Shown here: one piece after another, positions 1 to 8,290 of the stretch
How the letters are laid out: each line of letters begins with the position of its first letter
Position numbering within the stretch: the first letter of the stretch is position 1
Source: Sutcliffiella halmapala
GTDB lineage: Bacteria; Bacillota; Bacilli; Bacillales; Bacillaceae_I
Assembly (NCBI RefSeq): GCF_002019665.1
Contig: NZ_KV917375.1
Span: 4,291,445-4,355,444, forward strand
DNA: 64,000 nucleotides
Reading direction: 5' to 3'
Position numbers and translations under genes: made by a program
Notes under the pieces: model-generated
What the model was told of the DNA's origin: nothing
What the model saw: the letters and a program-made list of their open reading frames with translations, nothing else
Database searches by the model: none

Positions 1-921
1 TAATTTTTCGTATGTGGCACTCCAACTTATATCATAAGAGTCCCTCTTCCCCGAACCTCCATTCACTTCACCTGAATATCTATTTCCTAAGTCGTCCCTA
101 ATCTCTAATTCAACAGAAACATCGTCCCATTGATTACTGACTACTTCAGAAACTTCTTGATTGAAATGAACAATTAAAGATATTGGTGATACGGAAATTT
201 TCTCAATGTTTACTTTCACCCCATTGCGTTCAGAGCTCTCATAAATTAATTGACCTTGGTTACCAAGTGACTTAACAGCAAGCGCAAAATCCCATTTTCC
301 TTTTATTTCTTCACCAGTATCAAGGTTAATGATAGTATCAATATTCCACTTGATTTTTGCAATGTCACCTTCATGACCATTAAGAGTTCTTGTGATTAAG
401 CCTACATAATGGTTTTCATCCACCCTTTTAATTTGAGATCCTCCACTTGCACCGAGTACTCCCCGAACACTTAAAGGTAGAGATAAGTAGGGTTCTTCTC
501 CTAAATCATGCTCACTTACCATCGAATAAGTTAATACGACAGTGTGCCCATCAAAAACAACATCATTAATGGTCACATTGACCCCATTACTTACCTCTGA
601 TACGTTCATTTCTGTGGAAAATTCCTTATAGTTTGAAAAATATCCATCTCTGGCATCATCAATAAATCTAAATATATCTCCAATTAGTGGAATACTACTG
701 GCGTAAGCAGGAAACGTCAAACCTAAAGTTGTAGTTGAGATGCCGACTACAATAGAAGCAACTAATGCATTCCTTTTCCAATTCCATTTTTTTCTCTTTT
801 TATTTATAGATTTTCTCAAAGCTTTTTTTACTTTCGCTTTTTCTTTTTCTGTTACTTCCATTTCTATAAATTCCGTTTCGTCTATGTCCGTATCATTTAA
901 TAGTTCGTAAATATCCTTCAT
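1..921 (-). CDS. DUF4179-type membrane protein, putative anti-sigma factor (3' end outside window)
   Basis: The reading frame opens at an ATG at 921 and runs without a stop to the window edge, so about 307 residues are visible and the C-terminus is missing. The first 50 residues are highly charged, residues about 51-70 form one membrane segment (NALVASIVVGISTTTLGLTF), and the rest is an extracellular beta-rich region with sequence like DUF4179 proteins. Its ATG overlaps the TGA of the upstream ECF sigma gene in an ATGA, so the two are probably translationally coupled. That layout (cytosolic tail, one TM, outer domain, cotranscribed with a sigma factor) fits an anti-sigma factor. The family match is from memory of the fold pattern and the anti-sigma role is inferred from position. 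Confidence 0.7.
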   Translation of the reverse strand, partial: MKDIYELLNDTDIDETEFIEMEVTEKEKAKVKKALRKSINKKRKKWNWKRNALVASIVVGISTTTLGLTFPAYASSIPLIGDIFRFIDDARDGYFSNYKEFSTEMNVSEVSNGVNVTINDVVFDGHTVVLTYSMVSEHDLGEEPYLSLPLSVRGVLGASGGSQIKRVDENHYVGLITRTLNGHEGDIAKIKWNIDTIINLDTGEEIKGKWDFALAVKSLGNQGQLIYESSERNGVKVNIEKISVSPISLIVHFNQEVSEVVSNQWDDVSVELEIRDDLGNRYSGEVNGGSGKRDSYDISWSATYEKL

Positions 922-1487
922 ATGATATTCTCCCCTAACTTAAAGGTCGTTCTTATTTCATATAGCTTCTTTTTCCCTCGATGAATTCGATTCGCAATAG
1001 AGGCTTTTGTCAAACCAAGCTTTAGCGATATCTCTTCGGTATTCAAACCTAATAAGAACTTCATGAGAAAAATTTCTCTATCGACAGGGTCTAATTTATT
1101 TAATAACTTAATCAGCTCATCTCTATTTTCCATTAAAATCAGTTCATCTTCTGCTGACTTCTCTTCATTCAGCTCCATATTTTCTGAGGAAAACTCTGTT
1201 GACTTACTTGCTTTTCTGTAATAATCAATTGCTTTAAACTTCGCAATCGCACAAATCCACTTTTTAAAATCATTAGCATCCTCACCTTTAAACTTGGTTG
1301 AGTTGTTCCAAATAGAAAGAAAAATATCATTGATACATTCCTCCATGAGCCCTTTGTTATGAACAGATGAGAGAACTTTATAAGTCACACCCTTTATCAA
1401 CGGCATATATTGATCAACGATATACTCTAGTGCCTCTTCCTGTTGACGCTGCAATTGTAAAATAAAATTCTTATCATCCAATTTCAT
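918..1487 (-). CDS. ECF-type RNA polymerase sigma factor
   Basis: A 189-residue protein with the two-domain plan of extracytoplasmic-function sigma factors. Region 2 covers about residues 10-95 (EECINDIFLSIWNNS resembles the conserved sigma-2 helix that binds core polymerase and the -10 element). Region 4 covers about 125-180, with a helix-turn-helix in EEISLKLGLTKASIANRIHR. Upstream there is an AAGGAGA ribosome site and a perfect 16-bp palindrome at 1509-1524. It overlaps the DUF4179 gene by four bases (ATGA), so the downstream gene likely encodes its regulator. Its regulon cannot be read from the window. Confidence 0.88.
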   Translation of the reverse strand: MKLDDKNFILQLQRQQEEALEYIVDQYMPLIKGVTYKVLSSVHNKGLMEECINDIFLSIWNNSTKFKGEDANDFKKWICAIAKFKAIDYYRKASKSTEFSSENMELNEEKSAEDELILMENRDELIKLLNKLDPVDREIFLMKFLLGLNTEEISLKLGLTKASIANRIHRGKKKLYEIRTTFKLGENII

Positions 1488-1508
1488 CTATCCAGTCTCC
1501 TTAATTTT

Positions 1509-1524
1509 TGTAAAAGCTTTTACA
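1509..1524. promoter_or_regulatory. 16-bp perfect palindrome in the ECF sigma leader
   Basis: TGTAAAAGCTTTTACA is perfectly self-complementary and lies about 22 bases upstream of the sigma start codon, between the AAGGAGA ribosome site and the expected promoter. It resembles a cre site in its arms but has an AGCT centre and two extra bases, so CcpA binding is doubtful. A repressor operator is possible. Confidence 0.4.
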
Positions 1525-1677
1525 CTATATATAACGAAGCGATAAAATCTTTTTCTCACCTTTATATTAAAAATTTTCAGATTCATTTAGTCTACCATAG
1601 TATCAAAGTGGTTTGTCATATATTAGGGGGCTGAAAAAGTAGTCCTAGCTTCACCTATCGTTACAAAATCAGTTTTT

Positions 1678-1695
1678 TGAGTGAGTATTCATTCA
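1678..1695 (+). promoter_or_regulatory. FadR-like operator upstream of MBL-fold gene
   Basis: TGAGTGAGTATTCATTCA is an interrupted palindrome. Read on the other strand it agrees with the B. subtilis FadR box as I remember it (TGAATGAMTAVTMATTCA) at all but one position. It lies just upstream of a TATGAT -10-like hexamer at 1704-1709, where bound repressor would block polymerase. No fadR gene is in the window, so the regulator is inferred. Confidence 0.45.
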
Positions 1696-1738
1696 TTTTT
1701 TGTTATGATTTGAGTAAAGGGATGAGGAGGTTCCTACT

Positions 1739-2572
1739 ATGCTTTTTAAAAAGAGCTTCACCGAGCAGACGATAAATGCTGTTCAAATTGGGAACGGTAC
1801 CGTTGCATTTCAAGGTGTAACATTAAACGTTCATTGCTTCGTCTTAGATGGGGTTTTAATTGATACAGGTTCAAAATCTTTAGGAAAGGAATTTACACCA
1901 TTTTTTAAGCAACAAGAGATAGATCAAGTGGTGATCACTCATTATCACGAAGATCATACTGGGTGTGCTGCTTTTTTACAAATAGAACAAAATCTATCTG
2001 TTTATATGAGCGATGTAATGCTTGATTATTGTACTACGAAGCCAAATTATCCTTTGTATCGAAAATTATTTTGGGGAAAGCGTAGCCCTTTTCAAGCCAA
2101 GGCAATTGGCAAAACCTTTTCATCCCGTAACGCTACATGGGACGTGATTGAAACACCTGGTCATTCCATTGATCATTTGGCTTTTTTAAATCGGGCAACT
2201 GGCCAACTTTTTTCGGGAGATTTGTATATTCAGAAAAAGACAAAGGTCGCCCTACGTGAAGAAAGCATTCCAACCATTATGGAATCCTTAAGGAAAGTAT
2301 TAACCTACGATTTTGAAGATGTGTTTTGTTCCCATGCTGGTTACTTAAAGCAAGGACGTCTAGCTTTACAAAATAAACTAGATTATTTAGTTGATCTTCA
2401 AGAGAACGTTATTAAGCTATACGAAGATGGGTTGTCAGCAAGACAGATTTCTACCACACTTTTTACAAGAAAATATCCCATCATCTTGTTTTCAGCAGGA
2501 GAATGGGATTCTTTGCATATCATTACCTCGATTATTCAAGAGCATATAAAAAATACATTGTCGGTGAAATAA
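1739..2572 (+). CDS. MBL-fold metallo-hydrolase
   Basis: A 277-residue soluble protein of the metallo-beta-lactamase fold. The metal-binding signature THYHEDHTG is at about residues 66-74, followed by the second-site His in ETPGHSIDH and Asp in LFSGDLY, and a late His in FCSHAG; together these form the usual dinuclear zinc site. The last 60 residues are a helical tail similar to winged-helix tails in lactonase- or thioesterase-like relatives. The start is set by GAGGAGG 8 bases before the ATG. The substrate is unknown. A FadR-like palindrome overlapping its promoter hints at a link with fatty-acid metabolism, which is inference only. Confidence 0.85.
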   Translation: MLFKKSFTEQTINAVQIGNGTVAFQGVTLNVHCFVLDGVLIDTGSKSLGKEFTPFFKQQEIDQVVITHYHEDHTGCAAFLQIEQNLSVYMSDVMLDYCTTKPNYPLYRKLFWGKRSPFQAKAIGKTFSSRNATWDVIETPGHSIDHLAFLNRATGQLFSGDLYIQKKTKVALREESIPTIMESLRKVLTYDFEDVFCSHAGYLKQGRLALQNKLDYLVDLQENVIKLYEDGLSARQISTTLFTRKYPIILFSAGEWDSLHIITSIIQEHIKNTLSVK

Positions 2573-2589
2573 TTTAATAAGTTTTGGTA

Positions 2590-2910
2590 TTAACTTTGAT
2601 TTTTAATTAAAGCAACCTTATATGGAAATAATTCTGCTGTCATTATTCCTTCTGATACAGCAGGATCATTCTCCATGATTTTTAGTGCAGCCGCTTCCTC
2701 TTCAACTTCCAAGATCACAATACCAAACGTATTTTCATCGAGACCCAAAGTTTTACCTGCCATTATAAGCTTTCCTTCTTTAAGTAATGCTTGTAATTTT
2801 GCAAAATGCCTACCTACTATTTCTTCTTCTTTTTTTGTCCAGTTATCTTGATTCAGTAGCGATGGTATTAATTTCAAAACATAGATAAATTGTTTGGTTT
2901 CATTTTGCAT
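2590..2910 (-). CDS. YCII-related domain protein
   Basis: About 106 residues, starting at the ATG at 2910, which has TGGAG eight bases upstream; an in-frame GTG nine bases earlier overlaps that ribosome site and is less likely. The sequence has the small alpha-beta ferredoxin-like plan of YCII-related proteins: FIYVLKLIP strand, long helix, FGIVILEVEEEAAALKIMENDPAV, then ELFPYKVAL. YCII proteins are small putative enzymes of unclear activity. It is convergent with the MBL gene, with only 17 bases between stops. No function beyond the fold is proposed. Confidence 0.75.
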   Translation of the reverse strand: MQNETKQFIYVLKLIPSLLNQDNWTKKEEEIVGRHFAKLQALLKEGKLIMAGKTLGLDENTFGIVILEVEEEAAALKIMENDPAVSEGIMTAELFPYKVALIKNQS

Positions 2911-2919
2911 TTGATTCAC

Positions 2920-3246
2920 TCCATATTCTTAGATTAGATATTAAAAACGAATGTACAACTTGTAAAGAATGTACATTTATTAATTCTGCATTACTTAATC
3001 CATAACTCTTTTAACTCACTTAGTTTGAAATGAGCGGATTGGGATGTTTCTTTTTTATATAGATAAGCTCTCATTTGAAAATATGTATAAGCTCTCATCT
3101 CTTTATCTCCTATGATGGTAATGACTCAATTATAAAAGGGGACATATTAAATTTAATTATACTCTTTTTATTCTCTTTTTTCTGAACCATAATTAAGTAA
3201 CAGGAGGAATAAAATAATAGAAAATGAAAATATTGGAGGCGACATA
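2920..3246. other. Intergenic region with short direct repeats
   Basis: No gene seen. GAATGTACA occurs twice, at 2949-2957 and 2967-2975, in the promoter region of the YCII gene with an 18-base period. ATAAGCTCTCAT occurs twice, at 3063-3074 and 3087-3098, a 24-base period. Both could be tandem binding sites. The ribosome site of the methyltransferase (GGAGG) ends the region. Confidence 0.4.
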
Positions 3247-3915
3247 ATGAGTAAATCTTTATGGAATGATGTAGATACTTATTTTAGTAGTAAGCTTCAA
3301 GAATCCGATCCGATGATGGATTCAATACTGAAGGCAAATACAGAAGCTGGCTTACCTGCCATTGATGTATCACCTAATCAAGGGAAATTACTTTACTTGC
3401 TTGCTAAGATGAAAGCGGCAAAGAATATTCTAGAGATTGGAACTCTTGGCGGTTATAGCACTGTTTGGCTCGCTCGTGCATTACCCGAAGACGGGCATGT
3501 CGTGACCCTTGAATTTAGTGAAAAGCATGCTAATGTGGCTAATGAGAATATAAAAAAAGCAGGGTTTGAGAATAAAATTGACATCATTGTAGGACCAGCA
3601 CTAGAGACCCTTCCAACCTTAGAAAAAAAGGGATTCTCAAGCTTTGATTTTATCTTTATTGATGCGGATAAACCAAACAACCCCAATTATTTAAAATGGG
3701 CACTAGAGCTTTCAAGACCTGGAACAGTCATCATTGCGGATAACGTGGTACGTAATGGGAGTGTGATTGATGCAGACACACAAGATCAAAGTGTAAATGG
3801 AATTCGCCAATTTATCGATTTATTAGCAGAAGAATCACGTATTGATTCCACAGCAATTCAAACTGTTGGTTCAAAAGGATATGATGGTTTTGTTCTAGGG
3901 ATTGTAAAGGAGTAA
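3247..3915 (+). CDS. SAM-dependent O-methyltransferase
   Basis: A 222-residue class I methyltransferase of the caffeoyl-CoA/catechol O-methyltransferase family. Motif I is ILEIGTLGGYST (about 62-73), followed by the acidic motif VVTLEFSEKHA and the metal- and substrate-binding FIFIDADKPNNP and VIIADNVVRNG. The conserved Asp and Asn residues of these motifs bind Mg2+ in family members. GGAGG lies 8 bases before the ATG. It transfers the methyl group of SAM to a hydroxyl; the acceptor is not known. A bidirectional terminator at 3934-3982 separates it from the converging hydrolase gene. Confidence 0.88.
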   Translation: MSKSLWNDVDTYFSSKLQESDPMMDSILKANTEAGLPAIDVSPNQGKLLYLLAKMKAAKNILEIGTLGGYSTVWLARALPEDGHVVTLEFSEKHANVANENIKKAGFENKIDIIVGPALETLPTLEKKGFSSFDFIFIDADKPNNPNYLKWALELSRPGTVIIADNVVRNGSVIDADTQDQSVNGIRQFIDLLAEESRIDSTAIQTVGSKGYDGFVLGIVKE

Positions 3916-3933
3916 GAGAATAATAGTTCATTT

Positions 3934-3982
3934 AATAGGGTAGGAAGGAACATAGCTGTTTCTACCTACCCCTATTAAGTTT
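3934..3982. terminator. Bidirectional rho-independent terminator
   Basis: Arms AATAGGGTAGG (3934-3944) and CCTACCCCTATT (3965-3976) enclose a 20-base loop and are followed by AAGTTTT. The hairpin overlaps the stop codon of the minus-strand hydrolase and serves both convergent genes. Confidence 0.65.
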
Positions 3983-4700
3983 TGCCAATCAACTGTTTAA
4001 TTGCACGAACAACCACTTCTGGTTCATCGTTTTGTATATAATGGGCACTGTTTTCAGCAATTATAAATTGGCTATTTGATGATATTTCAAGCATCTCTTC
4101 TTGCATTTCATTCCACAATACTTGTGATTCCTCTGAATAATGGGCTTTTTTCCCTGCTGATAGGACAATTAACGGTACGTTTAATTTCCTTCTTGTTTCT
4201 TTTAGCTGTTTTAAACTCTCCATAAATTCATCGTAATTACCTTCAAGCACAAACTGTTTGTTGTAGGCTTGTTGAAACTCTTCAGACATTGTTGGTAGAA
4301 ATCTTTCTCGGTAATCTTCAGGTGTAGAATCAACCAAGATAAGTCCACAAACTTCACTAGTATATTTCGTTACATACAATCTTGTATTCACTCCTCCAAA
4401 AGAATGACCGACTAATATGTATGGAGGCATTATCTTCGCTTCCTGAAGCAGTTCATTTAATTCTTTTACCATCTCATGGCTGGTTCTGGGCGTATAACTA
4501 GGCTCACTTTTTCCAAGTCCCGCTCTATCATAAATTAGAACGTTAGACAACTTGGATAATTCAGCTATTACGGAATCCCAAGCCTTCGAATAATCTCCAT
4601 ATCCAGCATCCATTACGATTGTTGGTTTCCTCTTTTCATCTCCAACCAATTTAGCAAATAGTTTACAATTATTGATTTGTACAAACATCTCTTTTGTCAT
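3975..4700 (-). CDS. Alpha/beta-fold hydrolase
   Basis: A 241-residue alpha/beta hydrolase. The nucleophile elbow is GHSFGG (about residues 98-103, Ser100), the oxyanion strand includes MDAGYGDYS, the acid is probably in LVDSTPEDY or in LIVLSAGKK, and the catalytic His is in ENSAHYIQNDEPE near the C-terminus. No signal peptide, so it is cytosolic. GGGAGGAA precedes the ATG by 8 bases. Family members are esterases, lipases or haloperoxidase-like enzymes; the substrate cannot be told. It is a single-gene unit. Confidence 0.85.
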   Translation of the reverse strand: MTKEMFVQINNCKLFAKLVGDEKRKPTIVMDAGYGDYSKAWDSVIAELSKLSNVLIYDRAGLGKSEPSYTPRTSHEMVKELNELLQEAKIMPPYILVGHSFGGVNTRLYVTKYTSEVCGLILVDSTPEDYRERFLPTMSEEFQQAYNKQFVLEGNYDEFMESLKQLKETRRKLNVPLIVLSAGKKAHYSEESQVLWNEMQEEMLEISSNSQFIIAENSAHYIQNDEPEVVVRAIKQLIGKT

Positions 4701-4813
4701 GTAGCATGTTCCTCCCTACCAGCATCCGTAGTTAACTTCAAATACTTTGCAAACTAAATAATATTACAGCGAGTATTTAGCTTTCATACTTCCGATGAAA
4801 ATCTTTGTTTTCT

Positions 4814-5004
4814 TCAAAGTCCAAGCATCAAAGTTACTAATAGAGCTGAAATACTTAACTTTGTAAAAGTAGCCATTTCCATTTCTATATTCGACATAGT
4901 ATATGGACTACCTTCATACATCCATGTCAACATGTAACTTTGTACAATTTCTGATACCCCTAAGCAAATAGTACCGCAATAAAAATTTCAATCATTTTTT
5001 TCAT
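4814..5004 (-). pseudogene. Small two-helix membrane protein, one frameshift
   Basis: Reading from an ATG at 5004 gives MKKMIEIFIAVLFA and then a stop. A shift of one base in the next codon opens a frame encoding LGVSEIVQSYMLTWMYEG, a Met-rich linker and a second hydrophobic segment ISALLVTLMLGL, ending at TGA 4816-4814. Together this is a plausible 63-residue protein with a helix at each end. The total length is one base short of a whole number of codons, as expected for a single-base deletion. No family recognised. Confidence 0.4.
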
Positions 5005-5149
5005 CTTATCGCCATCCACATTCAATTTACGTATGTTCCATATTTAAAGTTTCACATTATTGTATATCTCTACCTAGATAATAGGACCTCCTATGAAGAA
5101 GAACAAGTATTCCCGGCTTTTTTTGTTTTAATAAGGGGTCATAGAAAAT

Positions 5150-5225
5150 GTCCCTACACCCCATTTTCTTTTTCAAACGCATCAAGCAAGGCCCGCACTT
5201 CATCTGTTGATCATCGTGCTTCTTC
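5150..5225 (-). pseudogene. Possible SinI-like gene relic
   Basis: One minus-strand frame reads EEAR, a stop, then STDEVRALLDAFEKENGV and a stop. The helical, acidic C-terminal part looks like the end of a SinI-type anti-repressor or a similar short regulator, but no start codon or ribosome site is left. This is a weak call resting on 20 residues. Confidence 0.2.
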
Positions 5226-5323
5226 CCTTATTTTCAAACTCGTACATTCAGTAAAGTAAACCAGGTGTAAATTGCCTATGTTTATTTTAACGAAATCCAG
5301 CCTGAATGATACTTTAATAAACC

Positions 5324-5360
5324 AAAAAAGCAGGTGGGGTTCTTAACTTACCACCTGCCC
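5324..5360 (-). terminator. Terminator of the zinc-ribbon gene
   Basis: On the minus strand GCAGGTGG, an 11-13 base loop and CCACCTGC are followed by TTTTTTGG. It lies about 40 bases past the stop of the 64-residue zinc-binding protein gene. Confidence 0.8.
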
Positions 5361-5399
5361 TACTACTTACCCTTTATCAACTAGATTCATCTCAAACAC

Positions 5400-5594
5400 T
5401 TATTTCTCAACAAGCCGCGCCACTTCATGTCCGCATTTTTTACACTTTCCTTTTAAGACGATTCCAAATTTATCCTCTTCAATCGTAAAACTATTAATGG
5501 TAGCAACATCTAAACAGCGCGCACAAAAAACATTATCTCTAATTTGACTTCTGATATCTTTAGGAATGGAGAGCCATTTTTTATTTGCATCCAT
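5400..5594 (-). CDS. Small zinc-ribbon protein
   Basis: A 64-residue protein with two cysteine pairs: FCARCLD (about residues 23-26) and CKKCGHE (about 51-54). This spacing is typical of a zinc ribbon. Start supported by AAGGGGTG seven bases before the ATG, and it is followed by a clear terminator, so it is a monocistronic gene. Function unknown; such mini zinc ribbons may bind nucleic acid or protein partners. Confidence 0.7.
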   Translation of the reverse strand: MDANKKWLSIPKDIRSQIRDNVFCARCLDVATINSFTIEEDKFGIVLKGKCKKCGHEVARLVEK

Positions 5595-6109
5595 ATGAGC
5601 ACACCCCTTCTCTATTTTACGGAAGTTCTATTCTTGCAACTTCCTCACAATGTACGGTGTGTGAGTGTCCACAGGGACAGGTTCCTCGTACATTTTTTTA
5701 TAATACTAGAAAAATAACACAACGACAGCATGTTCCTCCGCTCTTATTTTTTTGAATAATTCAAAAAAAATTCTGATAGTAAGAGTAATACTATAATTTA
5801 TTGATTTAGAGCCTCCAGAGGTAAAATTAGGTTCAAAAGAGACACACCAAGGTATTTCGAGTAGGATGCAAACCAATTATACCTCTCACACCATTTAAGA
5901 CGTGCTCACACTTGAAAATCAGTGGTTTACGATTTCGGAGGAGGGGGAGGGGACACTGGACCTGTGGTCGCCCAAGCTTTCCGCCCACCCACTACATAAA
6001 GGCGCTTTCCATATCAGGAAAGCGCCTTATCTAATCTATTTGTGATTAAGGAGTTGCTATGATATGGTCCTCGTAATCTAGGCCATTGACGATATAAAAT
6101 GTTATACAC
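5595..6109. other. Intergenic region with repeat-like hairpin and terminator
   Basis: No gene supported. At 5651-5699 nested inverted repeats (TGTACG with CGTACA; TGTCC with GGACA) are followed by a T run, resembling an intergenic palindromic repeat of Bacillaceae. At 5999-6028 a 12-bp perfect stem forms the likely terminator of the PASTA gene. Between them 5820-5990 is unremarkable apart from a G-rich stretch. Confidence 0.5.
5999..6035 (-). terminator. Terminator of the ABC-PASTA operon
   Basis: AAGGCGCTTTCC and GGAAAGCGCCTT form a 12-bp perfect stem with a 6-base loop. On the minus strand it is followed by a short TTTATG tract. It lies about 80 bases beyond the PASTA gene stop. Confidence 0.6.
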
Positions 6110-7522
6110 TTATTCTCCCTTAATCACTGGTTCGGGTGAGGCAGAATCATTCCTACTGACATGTACTTCAACCGTATAGGTCATAGCTATAAATTGATTG
6201 AATGCACTCATATCTACAACTGTACCTTTTATTTCTGGGGAGTCGACATATTTTACAATGTAATTAACATTGGCTCCCTTTGATTGGTAGTCTTCATAAA
6301 ATAACCTTGGTAAATCTCCATCTAATTGACCGCGATAATCTCTTAAATACGGGCGTCCTAGTGAATACACCACAGTGACGGCTGTATCCTCTTGGTCCGT
6401 TAGTTTCGTACCTGCTTCAATGGATTGTGAAATGAGCTTCCCATATGGGGCATCGGCGTGGAATCTTTGTTTTACCGATAACATCAATCCTGTTTGTTCA
6501 CTCGCTTCGTCTAGTGTGAGCTCTCCGAAATTCGGGACGATTGTTGCCTTTCCTAAGGAGACTTTCACCTTCATTTGATCCTTCTTAGCAATTTTTTCGT
6601 CTGCTTTTACACTCTGACTGATAATCAAATTAGCTTCAATGGTGTTGGAATCTTCTTCTTCATATTCCATCTCAATCATGTTTGTTTTGGCCCATTGTTC
6701 CACTTCTTCTTTTGGTTTGTTAGAAAAATCCGGAACAGTGATATCCTTTACAAACACTTCTTCGCCTTTAGACAGGTACACAGCAGCGCTATCTTTTCGT
6801 TGATATTCCTCAGCCGCAATATTGCTATCTCTTATTTCCAGTCGGATGAATTCCCCTTGCTTAATTGATTCACTGAATTCGTACACAACTTTGAGATTTT
6901 TTGCATGATTTTCCTCAATCCAATTTTCAATCTCGGCTTGACCTAGCAGTGAAAAATCAGGAAGGGGAATAACATCCTCAGGGTCTGCCCCTTTGCTACT
7001 TACAAATTGAACCGTTTTTCCTTTGCGGATTTTATCTTTAACTGAAACACTTTGTGAAATAATTTGATTTTCTCCGTACTCATTACTATATTCTTGAGTT
7101 AGTTCCATTTCTAAGCCGTTTTCCGCTACCCAAGTACGTCCTTCGGAAACAGGCTTACCCACAAAGTCTTCCATCTTTACATGGACCATTTGATAGTATA
7201 TGAAAAAGAGTAGGATACCGGCAAGGACGGATCCAGCAATTATGATCCCTTGCTTACGAAGTTTATTTCTCTTATAGTCGGGGTCCACTTCTACTTCTTC
7301 ATCTGGCCTATCGTTGTCAACATCCCGTTGCGCCATATTAGAATAATATCTACTTTGTGTAGTTTTGTTTTCAAAATTACTACTAGATGACGGTGCCGTC
7401 TCTACTTTTGGCTCTTCTTGTATTTCTTCACTTTTTGGTTCATTCTTTTCCCTAGAATTTTTTTGCTCGCTCTCCAATTTATCATAATTATCTTTACCAA
7501 ACTTGGATAAAAAGTCACTCAT
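6110..7522 (-). CDS. Membrane-anchored PASTA-repeat protein without kinase domain
   Basis: About 470 residues starting at the ATG at 7522, which overlaps the end of the upstream ATPase gene by eight bases; a GTG 15 bases earlier is a weaker choice. Counting from that GTG, residues 1-90 are a charged, low-complexity cytoplasmic region, about 97-116 a single membrane helix, and the remainder four PASTA repeats (about 119-190, 191-266, 270-338, 339-402) and a degenerate fifth to about 465. Typical marks are VGKPVSEG, IISQSVSVKDKIRKG, VPDFSNKPKEEVEQW and LISQSIEAGTKL. PASTA domains usually bind peptidoglycan or muropeptides in PrkC-type kinases and penicillin-binding proteins, but no kinase or transpeptidase domain is here. 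Coupling to an ABC transporter suggests an envelope sensor or substrate-binding partner, which is inference. Confidence 0.85.
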   Translation of the reverse strand: MSDFLSKFGKDNYDKLESEQKNSREKNEPKSEEIQEEPKVETAPSSSSNFENKTTQSRYYSNMAQRDVDNDRPDEEVEVDPDYKRNKLRKQGIIIAGSVLAGILLFFIYYQMVHVKMEDFVGKPVSEGRTWVAENGLEMELTQEYSNEYGENQIISQSVSVKDKIRKGKTVQFVSSKGADPEDVIPLPDFSLLGQAEIENWIEENHAKNLKVVYEFSESIKQGEFIRLEIRDSNIAAEEYQRKDSAAVYLSKGEEVFVKDITVPDFSNKPKEEVEQWAKTNMIEMEYEEEDSNTIEANLIISQSVKADEKIAKKDQMKVKVSLGKATIVPNFGELTLDEASEQTGLMLSVKQRFHADAPYGKLISQSIEAGTKLTDQEDTAVTVVYSLGRPYLRDYRGQLDGDLPRLFYEDYQSKGANVNYIVKYVDSPEIKGTVVDMSAFNQFIAMTYTVEVHVSRNDSASPEPVIKGE

Positions 7523-8186
7523 AAGGGGCCAAGACACCTTTTTTCAGTTGGAAGATATGATCAGATTGTTGAGCAACTTCTTGGGAATGGGTTACCACGA
7601 TAACGCACTTTTGATGTTCGTGTGCTAATTTCTTAAAAATAGCGATGATTTCTTGTTCCATTTCTTCGTCCAGGTTTCCTGTTGGTTCATCCGCAAGAAT
7701 CAACTCCACATTTGTTGCTAAGGATCTTGCAATAGCGACACGTTGCTGTTCTCCACCAGAAAGTTGGTTTACCCTGCGATCCGCCTTACTTTTACCAATG
7801 CCGATATAATCTAGCAGATTGTATGCGACAGTCATTTTATCATCCGGCAACGGGTTTTCTGTGATAGACATCGGAATTAATACATTTTCTACTGCTGTAA
7901 AGGTAGGGATCAGATTATAGTTTTGAAAAATAATCCCCACATTATTGCGGCGATAATGATCGTAACCAATACCTTTAATATCTTGTCCATTAAACAAGAT
8001 AGATCCATTTTGTGGCGTATCCAAGGCACTTATAAGGGATAGAAAAGTACTCTTTCCAGATCCGGATTGTCCTAAGATAGTATAAAACTTTCCTTTTTCA
8101 AAGGAAATGTTTGTATCTTTTAATATAAAACGGCGATTTTCACCATCTTGGTAGTAATAATTCAAGTCTTTTACTTCTAATATCAT
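7515..8186 (-). CDS. ABC transporter ATP-binding protein (MacB/LolD type)
   Basis: A 223-residue ATPase with Walker [10 protein letters not shown] (about 38-46), Q-loop in [10 protein letters not shown], signature [16 protein letters not shown], Walker [13 protein letters not shown] and switch His in VVTHSQE. This is the MacB/LolD/FtsE subfamily that works with FtsX-type permeases rather than classic importers. AAAGGTG precedes the ATG. It is preceded by the permease gene (104-base gap) and overlaps the PASTA gene by eight bases, so the three genes form one operon. These transporters act as mechanotransmitters or exporters of envelope-active compounds. Confidence 0.92.
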   Translation of the reverse strand: MILEVKDLNYYYQDGENRRFILKDTNISFEKGKFYTILGQSGSGKSTFLSLISALDTPQNGSILFNGQDIKGIGYDHYRRNNVGIIFQNYNLIPTFTAVENVLIPMSITENPLPDDKMTVAYNLLDYIGIGKSKADRRVNQLSGGEQQRVAIARSLATNVELILADEPTGNLDEEMEQEIIAIFKKLAHEHQKCVIVVTHSQEVAQQSDHIFQLKKGVLAPYE

Positions 8187-8290
8187 GTTTCATCACCTTT
8201 CAGGTTGTAGGTTTACAAAATATAAAATTTTTTTCATATGATGTTTACTTTCTAATACAAAGGGGTATCTATTAATAACGCTCTGCCTAT

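Noticed and set aside
5820-5990. Possible pseudogene in the G-rich stretch
   Set aside because: No frame gave convincing protein-like sequence on either strand.
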